Below are positions 58,700-64,000 of a stretch of DNA of 64,000 nucleotides, piece by piece (position 1 is the first letter of the stretch; every line of letters starts with the position of its first letter). The notes beneath the pieces are model-generated. The model had not been told where the DNA came from. It ran no database searches and saw only the letters and a program-made list of their open reading frames with translations. Both the position numbers and the translations under genes were made by a program. Where the stretch lies: positions 2,167,001-2,231,000 of the forward strand of contig CAKNFJ010000001.1 in NCBI GenBank assembly GCA_930633495.1, given 5' to 3'. The DNA comes from Hyphomicrobiales bacterium (GTDB taxonomy: Bacteria > Pseudomonadota > Alphaproteobacteria > Rhizobiales > Beijerinckiaceae).

Positions 58700-59245
58700 A
58701 TGCGGCGCTCACCGACTTCTCTTTCGCGCGTCGATCCGGAACGCGAGACAGCGCTCGCCGCGCTCGATCCGCTGACCGTGACGAAGCTCTGGGGCAATCC
58801 CTGCTGGCTGTCCTTCAGGCTGAACTTCCTCGCCTTCCGCTTCAACGATCCGGTCTATCGCTGGATCGAAACCCGCTATGGGCTGGTCCGGCCGGAATTC
58901 GTCGCGCTCTACGCCGTGGGATTGCGCGAGGGCGTGGCGGCCAAGAACATCGTCGCTTCGTCGGGCCTGCCGAAGAACACGCTGTCGCGCGCGGTGCAAA
59001 AGCTGCTGCAACGGCGGCTGCTCAAGCGCGAAGCCGACCCGGACGACCTGCGCAGCTATGTTCTGCATCTGACGGCCGCCGGCCGCAAGATCTTCAACGA
59101 GACCATGCCGCCCATGGTGCAGCATCAGACCACGATGCTCTCCTGCCTCAGCGAGGACGAGCAGCAGCAACTCTGCGCGCTGCTCGACAAGCTCGTCATC
59201 GCCTCGCCCAGCTGGACAAACGAACTCGAACACGAGGGGAACTGA
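58700..59245 (+). CDS. MarR-family transcriptional regulator
   Basis: A 181-residue regulator. After an unusual N-terminal stretch ('LWGNPCWLSFRLNFLAFRFN'), the winged helix has 'VAAKNIVASSGLPKNTLSRAVQ' as helix-turn-helix and 'LKREADPDDLRSYVLHLT' as wing. Start at 58700 has GGGAGGG upstream; a longer frame would cover the palindrome. The binding protein gene begins 3 bases after its stop, so the regulator is cotranscribed with it and probably represses both divergent units. Confidence 0.87.
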   Translation: MRRSPTSLSRVDPERETALAALDPLTVTKLWGNPCWLSFRLNFLAFRFNDPVYRWIETRYGLVRPEFVALYAVGLREGVAAKNIVASSGLPKNTLSRAVQKLLQRRLLKREADPDDLRSYVLHLTAAGRKIFNETMPPMVQHQTTMLSCLSEDEQQQLCALLDKLVIASPSWTNELEHEGN

Positions 59246-59247
59246 TC

Positions 59248-60840
59248 ATGCCATCCGCCCGGACCTTCCGCCTCGCGGCCTTCGCCGCCCTGCTCGCCAC
59301 CGGCATCTCGACCGGCGCGCTGGCGCAGACGCTCACGATCGGCGTCCGTGCCGGCCCGGAATCCATCGACCCGCACTTCACCGCGACCGGCACCCATGCC
59401 GAGGCGCTGAAGCATGTCTTCGATACGCTGACCTGGTCCGGCGACAAGCTGCAGATCGAGCCGCGGCTGGCGCTGAGCTGGAAGACGCTGGAGCCCACCG
59501 TCTGGGAGTTCAAGCTGCGCCCCGGCGTCAAGTTCCATGACGGCTCCGACTTCACGGCCGAGGACGTGAAGTTCTCGATCGAGCGCATCCCGGTCGTTGC
59601 CGGGCCGAACCCGACCACCATCTATGTCCGACGCGTCAAGGAGGTTAAGATCGTCGATCCGCTGACCGTCCATATCGTCACGGACGGGCCCGCGCCGAAC
59701 CTGCCGAACGACTTCATCCGGCTGTTCATCGTCTCGCACAAGGCCGCCGCCGGCCTGAACAAGGACAATGCCAACGAGGCCTTCAACTCCGGCAAGGCGG
59801 CGGTCGGCACCGGCCCCTACAAATTCGTCTCGTGGACGCCGAAGGACCAGATGGTGCTCGAGCGCTTCGACGGCTACTGGGGCCCGAAGGAGCCCTGGGC
59901 CAAGGTGCTCCGCAAGGAATTGCCGAACGACGCCGCCCGCGTCGCGCAGCTCAAGGCCGGTCAGGTCGACATCATCGTGCGCGCCCCGGCCTCCGACGTG
60001 CCGACGCTGAAGCGGGACCCGAAACTCACCGTCGCGACGGTCGAGAGCGTCTATCTCTTCAACGTCGAGCTCGATTTGCGGGACAAGCCTCCGCAGATCA
60101 GCGCCAAGGACGGCTCGCCCCTGCCCAAGAACCCGCTTCAGGACGCGAAGGTCCGCGAGGCGATCGACCTCGCCATCGACCGGCCGGCGCTGGCCGAGAT
60201 CGCGATGGAAGGGCTCGGCTCGCCGGCCAACCAGCTCGTCACCCCGACGATCGCCGGCTTCAACAAGAGCCTGCCGGCGATCAAGCCGGATGTCGCCAAG
60301 GCCAAGAAGCTGATGGAGGAGGCAGGCTTCCCCAACGGCTTCAAGATCTCGTTCTCCTTCACCAACGACCGCCTGCCCGGCGACCGGCAGGTCGGCACCT
60401 CGATCGCGCAGATGCTGGCGCGCATCGGCATCGAGGTGAACGCCAACGCCCAGCCGGGCGCCGTCTTCTTCCCCGCCCGCCTGCGCGGCGACTTCTCGAT
60501 GTCGATGTCGGGCTGGGGCACGCTGACCGGCGAAGCGAACTACACCCTGTCCTCGCTGGTCCACTCCAACGATCCGGCCCGGAAGCTCGGCGCCTTCAAC
60601 GTGCTGAACTACGCCAACCCGCAGGTCGACAAGCTGATCCAGGACGCCGCCGTCGAAATGGACGAGGGCAAGCGCAACCAGATGCTGGCGGATGTCGCAG
60701 CCATCGTGGCCAAGGACCGGCCGCGCCTGCCGATCACCGCCGTCGGCTCGGCCTGGGCCATGCAGAAGGACAAGGTGACGATCAGCCCGCGCGTCGACGA
60801 GGACACGCTGGCGATGGACATCAAGCCCGTGAAGAAGTAA
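59248..60840 (+). CDS. Peptide-type ABC substrate-binding protein (SBP_bac_5)
   Basis: A 530-residue periplasmic binding protein. Signal peptide 1-26 (ALA-Q), then 'LTIGVRAGPESIDPHFT' and 'WEFKLRPGVKFHDGSDFTAEDV', family hallmarks of DppA/OppA-type proteins. It should feed the DppB-DppC-DppDF transporter encoded divergently. The ligand may be a peptide, opine or other amide. ATG at 59248 lies 3 bases after the MarR stop. Confidence 0.94.
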   Translation: MPSARTFRLAAFAALLATGISTGALAQTLTIGVRAGPESIDPHFTATGTHAEALKHVFDTLTWSGDKLQIEPRLALSWKTLEPTVWEFKLRPGVKFHDGSDFTAEDVKFSIERIPVVAGPNPTTIYVRRVKEVKIVDPLTVHIVTDGPAPNLPNDFIRLFIVSHKAAAGLNKDNANEAFNSGKAAVGTGPYKFVSWTPKDQMVLERFDGYWGPKEPWAKVLRKELPNDAARVAQLKAGQVDIIVRAPASDVPTLKRDPKLTVATVESVYLFNVELDLRDKPPQISAKDGSPLPKNPLQDAKVREAIDLAIDRPALAEIAMEGLGSPANQLVTPTIAGFNKSLPAIKPDVAKAKKLMEEAGFPNGFKISFSFTNDRLPGDRQVGTSIAQMLARIGIEVNANAQPGAVFFPARLRGDFSMSMSGWGTLTGEANYTLSSLVHSNDPARKLGAFNVLNYANPQVDKLIQDAAVEMDEGKRNQMLADVAAIVAKDRPRLPITAVGSAWAMQKDKVTISPRVDEDTLAMDIKPVKK

Positions 60841-60854
60841 CGGGCCCAGCTTCG

Positions 60855-60953
60855 CGTCATGGCCGGGCCTGTCCCGGCCATCCACGTCTTCGCGCGATGG
60901 AGCACGTTCAGTGCTCAAGACGTGGATGCTCGTCGCAAGGGCGAGCGTGACGG
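60855..60953. repeat. Double-hairpin intergenic repeat, copy E
   Basis: It begins GCGTCATGG and ends GCGTGACGG. Hairpin 1: ATGGCCGGG/CCCGGCCAT around CCTGT (60859-60881). Inner arms: CCACGTCTT/AAGACGTGG. Hairpin 2: GCTCG/CGAGC (60928-60945). It lies between the binding protein and the peptidase gene on the same strand. Confidence 0.8.
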
Positions 60954-60992
60954 CCTGCTGACCTCACGAATGACGACGGATCGGAAACCGAC

Positions 60993-61940
60993 ATGACCCT
61001 CGCTCTCGCCATCCATGGCGGCTGCGGCACGCTGCCCAAATCCGAGATGACCGAAGCCGAATGGGCGCAGGCCCGCGCCGACCTCACCAGTGCGCTGCGC
61101 GCCGGCTGGACGATCCTGAACAAGGGCGGGACGGCGGTGGATGCCGTGGAGGCCGCCGTGCGGGTGATGGAGGATTCGCCGCATTTCAACGCCGGGCATG
61201 GCGCGGCCTTCAACACCGATGGCGAGCACGAGCTCGACGCCTCGATCATGGACGGCGCGACGCTCGCGGCCGGCGCGATCTGCGCCGCCCAACGCATCCG
61301 CAATCCGATCACGGCCGCCAAGGCGCTGATGCTGCGCGGCGACCCGCTGCTGCTGGCCGGACCGGCCGCCGACGAGTTTGCCGAGCATGAAGGCATCGAC
61401 ACGGTCGAGAACGAGCATTTTTCCACCGAGCGCCGGCGCAAGAGCCTGGCCTCGATGAAGATCCGCGAGATCGTCGGCACGGCGTCCGAAGCCAGCGAGG
61501 CCGAGAAGCACGGTACGGTCGGCGCCGTCGCCTGCGACGCGCAGGGCCATCTCGCCGCGGCGACCTCGACCGGCGGCTACACCAACAAGCCTGCCGGCCG
61601 CGTCGGCGATTCCCCGATCATCGGCGCCGGCACCTATGCCCGCGACGGGCGCTGCGCCGTCTCGGGCACCGGCAAGGGCGAGTATTTCATGCGCTATTGC
61701 GTCGGCCACGAGATCGCATCGCTGATCGCCTATAAGGGCCTCTCGCTGGAAGCGGCGACGGATGCCGTCCTCGCCGAGCTCTCCGAGCACAAGATCGGTG
61801 CGGGGCTGGTGGCGGTCGGCGCCGACGGTTCGGTGGTCGCGCCCTACAACACCGAGGGCATGTATCGCGGCTGGGTGACGGAGGACGGCCTCATCCATGT
61901 CGCCACGCATGAACATGTCGAGCTGGCGGGACAGGCGTGA
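60993..61940 (+). CDS. Isoaspartyl peptidase / plant-type L-asparaginase
   Basis: A 315-residue Ntn-hydrolase that matures by self-cleavage before a threonine: 'EKHGTVGAVACD' gives the new N-terminal Thr (near 174), and 'STGGYTNKPAGRVGDSPIIG' is the substrate loop. 'LAIHGGCGTLPK' starts the alpha subunit. It removes isoaspartyl residues from peptides or splits asparagine, fitting a peptide-import locus. The stop overlaps the next GTG start. Confidence 0.94.
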   Translation: MTLALAIHGGCGTLPKSEMTEAEWAQARADLTSALRAGWTILNKGGTAVDAVEAAVRVMEDSPHFNAGHGAAFNTDGEHELDASIMDGATLAAGAICAAQRIRNPITAAKALMLRGDPLLLAGPAADEFAEHEGIDTVENEHFSTERRRKSLASMKIREIVGTASEASEAEKHGTVGAVACDAQGHLAAATSTGGYTNKPAGRVGDSPIIGAGTYARDGRCAVSGTGKGEYFMRYCVGHEIASLIAYKGLSLEAATDAVLAELSEHKIGAGLVAVGADGSVVAPYNTEGMYRGWVTEDGLIHVATHEHVELAGQA

Positions 61941-62974
61941 GCGAACCGATCCTGATCTGGGGCGCGGGGGCCATCGGCGGCACGCTCGGCGCCTATTGGG
62001 CGCGGGCCGGCATCCCGGTTCTGCTCGTCGATATCGTGCCCGAGCATGTCGAGGCCTGCCGGACGCGCGGGCTCGCCATCACCGGCCCGGTCGAGGAATT
62101 CCGGCAAGTGGTGCCCGCCGTGACCCCGGCCAAGCTGACCGGCCGCTATAGCCGCATCGTGCTCGCGGTGAAAGCCGGCGCGACGGAAGCCGCACTCGCG
62201 GCGCTCACACCGCATCTGGCCGAGGACGGTTTCGTGCTTTCCGCCCAGAACGGGCTCAATGAGCTCGCCATCGCCAAGGCCGTCGGCGAGCGGCGGACCA
62301 TGGGCTGCTTCGTCAATTTCGGCGCCGACTGGCTGGGTCCCGGCGAAATCCTCTACGGCAATCGCGGTGCGACGGTCGTCGGCGAGCTCGACGGGTCGAT
62401 GAGCGAGCGCGTCATCGAGATGCACCGGCTCATGCGGCTGTTCGAGCCGGACGCGATCCTGACCGACAACATCTTCGGCTATCTCTGGGGCAAGCTGGCC
62501 TATGGCGCGATGCTGTTCGGGACGGCGCTGACCGACGATTCGATGTCGGCGAACTTCGCCGATCTGCAGCGCCTGCCGGTCTGGCTCGCGCTCGGGCGCG
62601 AGGTCGGCGCGGTCGCGGCCAGGCGCGGCGTCATTTCGCTCGGTTTCGGCGCGTTCGACCCGATGGTCTTCGCGCCGGGACGGCCGGAAGGCCCGCAGGT
62701 CGAGACGATCAACTGGCTCGCCCATTACACCGCGCAGACGGCCAAGACCCATTCCGGCATCTGGCGCGATCTCGCCGTGCGCAAGCGCAAGACCGAGGTC
62801 GATCCGCAGATCGGCGTCATCGCGACGCTCGGCCGCGAGGTCGGCGTGGCGACGCCGGCGCTGGAGACGCTGGTTTCACTGATCCACGACATCGAGGAAG
62901 GCCGCCGCCGGATGGCCTTCGAAACGCTGAAGGTACTGATCGATCGATGCAGATCCGCTTCGACAACCGCGTAG
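61937..62974 (+). CDS. Ketopantoate reductase (PanE/ApbA) family oxidoreductase
   Basis: A 345-residue NADPH-dependent 2-oxoacid reductase. The Rossmann motif 'GAGAIGGTLGAYW' is at 8-20; the C-terminal helical domain has 'NIFGYLWGKLAYGAMLFG', equivalent to the Lys/Asn site. It starts with GTG and overlaps the peptidase stop; its end overlaps the SDR start by 28 bases. It is larger than biosynthetic PanE, so it may act on another keto-acid in this catabolic cluster. Confidence 0.9.
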   Translation: MSEPILIWGAGAIGGTLGAYWARAGIPVLLVDIVPEHVEACRTRGLAITGPVEEFRQVVPAVTPAKLTGRYSRIVLAVKAGATEAALAALTPHLAEDGFVLSAQNGLNELAIAKAVGERRTMGCFVNFGADWLGPGEILYGNRGATVVGELDGSMSERVIEMHRLMRLFEPDAILTDNIFGYLWGKLAYGAMLFGTALTDDSMSANFADLQRLPVWLALGREVGAVAARRGVISLGFGAFDPMVFAPGRPEGPQVETINWLAHYTAQTAKTHSGIWRDLAVRKRKTEVDPQIGVIATLGREVGVATPALETLVSLIHDIEEGRRRMAFETLKVLIDRCRSASTTA

Positions 62975-63702
62975 CTCTCGTCACCGGCGCGGCCCAGGGC
63001 ATCGGGCGTGCCATCGCGGCCGCATTGGCGCAGGCCGGTGCGCGCGTCCATCTCGTCGACATCGACGCCGACGGGGTGCGGGCGACAGCACAGGAGATCG
63101 GCGCGACCGGGCATGCCGCCGATCTCGGCTCGCCCGAGGCGGCGCAGGCGCTGGTCCACGACATCGTCGTAGCGGAGGGAAGGCTCGACCTTCTCGTCCA
63201 TGCCGCCGGCGGCGTACGCGGACAGGTCGGGCGGGCGATCGAGGAGATTTCGGAAGCGGACTGGCGCGTCATCTTCGCCGCCAATGTCGATGCCGCCTTC
63301 TTCCTGGCGCAGGCGGCGGCGCCCGCGATGAAGCAGGCCGGCTATGGCCGGATCGTGACGATCTCCTCGGGGGCGGGCTTGAGGCCGAGCCTTACCGGCA
63401 TCCAGGCCTATGCCAGCGCCAAGCATGCGCTGGTCGGGCTGACCAGGCAGCTCGCCTGGGAGTTCGGCCCGCACGGCATTACGGTGAATTCGGTGGCGCC
63501 GGGCTTCGTGCGCTCCAATCCGGCGACCGAGCGGCAATGGCAGAGCTATGGGCCGGAAGGACAGAAGCGCCTCGTCGAGAGCATCCACACCCGCCGGCTC
63601 GGCACGCCCGAGGATATCGCCAACGCGACGCTGTTCTTCCTGAGCGAGCAGGCCGGCTGGGTCAGCGGACAGGTGCTTTCGGTGGATGGCGGACGGTCGT
63701 AG
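62947..63702 (+). CDS. Short-chain dehydrogenase/reductase
   Basis: A 251-residue classical SDR. Cofactor motif 'TGAAQGIGRAIA' (13-24), 'HAAGG' at the NNAG site, catalytic Ser in 'TISSGAG', and Tyr-x-x-x-Lys in 'YASAKHALVG'. The end 'GWVSGQVLSVDGG' is standard. It reduces or oxidises a hydroxyl or keto group. It overlaps the PanE-like gene, so the two enzymes probably act together on one metabolite. Confidence 0.93.
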   Translation: MQIRFDNRVALVTGAAQGIGRAIAAALAQAGARVHLVDIDADGVRATAQEIGATGHAADLGSPEAAQALVHDIVVAEGRLDLLVHAAGGVRGQVGRAIEEISEADWRVIFAANVDAAFFLAQAAAPAMKQAGYGRIVTISSGAGLRPSLTGIQAYASAKHALVGLTRQLAWEFGPHGITVNSVAPGFVRSNPATERQWQSYGPEGQKRLVESIHTRRLGTPEDIANATLFFLSEQAGWVSGQVLSVDGGRS

Positions 63703-63750
63703 CCGCTCGACGCTCCGTCACTCGCGGCAACCCGACAACGAGAAATGCGC

Positions 63751-63904
63751 GGGGAACCCTCTCCCGGAGGGAGAGGGCAGAGTGAGGGGTAGGCCGTTGG
63801 ACGCCTAGCCGAAACCTGACCGCTGCCGCGGTGCTGCTGCACTCAACTGGTCCAGGGGCCTACACCTCACCCCTGCCCCTCTCCTTACGGGAGAGGGGGT
63901 CCCC
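63751..63904. repeat. Large palindromic intergenic element, second copy type
   Basis: Left arm GGGGAACCCTCTCCC...GAGGGGTAGGCC (63751-63795), right arm GGCCTACACCTCACCC...GAGAGGGGGTCCCC (63857-63904); each arm also folds on itself (CCCTCTCCC/GGGAGAGGG type). Same design as 57692-57808. It follows the SDR gene. Confidence 0.75.
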
Positions 63905-63939
63905 GTGCGTGCTGTGGATGGCTGGAGGCCCGAATCGCC

Positions 63940-64000
63940 TCAGCCGCAATTCGCCTGATCAGCCGGCTGATCGGCGCCGACCATCCAGTTCGTGCCGAAG
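63940..64000 (-). CDS. Possible 3' end of a gene that continues past the window
   Basis: On the minus strand an open frame enters from the right edge and ends at a TGA (63940-63942), reading FGTNWMVGADQPADQANCG. The piece is too short to identify. It is located just beyond the palindromic element, where a convergent gene would be expected. Confidence 0.3.
   Translation of the reverse strand, partial: FGTNWMVGADQPADQANCG

Overview
The window looks like chromosomal DNA of a high-GC alphaproteobacterium of the Hyphomicrobiales. Gene content, the Cpa/Tad pilus locus, the dispersed palindromic repeats and the protein style all fit Bosea or a close relative; the genus is an inference from memory, not a database match. 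I see no tRNA, rRNA, transposase, phage gene or CRISPR array. Coding density is high, and most spaces longer than 100 bases hold palindromes or regulatory signals.

Region by region. 1-4.8 kb: a small lipoprotein, an aldo/keto reductase, an L,D-transpeptidase, an aldose epimerase divergent from 2-dehydro-3-deoxygalactonokinase, and a membrane-anchored retropepsin. 4.8-17.7 kb: a complete tight-adherence (Tad/Cpa) pilus locus. Two TadE/G-like pseudopilins and a stand-alone pilus N-domain protein are on the minus strand. The pilin flp followed by cpaA-B-C-D-E-F-tadB-tadC is on the plus strand, and tadD is on the minus strand. CtrA-like TTAA-N7-TTAA boxes lie before several of these units. 17.7-25.3 kb: an M17 aminopeptidase, a small MarR regulator, an NlpC/P60 hydrolase, mutS, and an unusual 5TM-PAS chemotaxis-type receptor. 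25.4-35.3 kb: malic enzyme, a small basic protein, an SbmA-type ABC protein with a damaged nucleotide site, membrane and unknown proteins, a GST, an MFS exporter and a cold-shock protein. 35.4-37.1 kb: an FAH-family hydrolase with a DapA-family aldolase.

37.2-41.7 kb is the most interesting stretch. A DUF2946-like protein precedes a PCu(A)C copper chaperone on the minus strand, in a layout like the CutF/CutR copper switch, and the chaperone's ribosome-binding site sits in a hairpin. On the other side of a palindrome-rich divergent spacer is a 22-codon reading frame with three consecutive cysteine codons, followed by mutually exclusive hairpins, two unknown small proteins and metNIQ. This looks like a cysteine-responsive attenuator controlling sulfur amino-acid import.

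41.7-50.7 kb: an XRE regulator, a CsbD protein, dnaJ and dnaK, and thiC-thiM behind a TPP riboswitch. 50.7-53.1 kb: a YjfB-like protein and a proline-rich OmpA-family protein. 53.2-63.7 kb: a peptide/amide-use locus. A polysaccharide deacetylase, a fused DppDF ATPase, DppC, DppB and a creatininase-family amidase run leftward; a MarR regulator, the substrate-binding protein, an isoaspartyl peptidase, a PanE-type reductase and an SDR run rightward. A palindrome in the shared promoter region is a candidate operator. The right edge carries a large palindromic element and probably the tail of one more gene.
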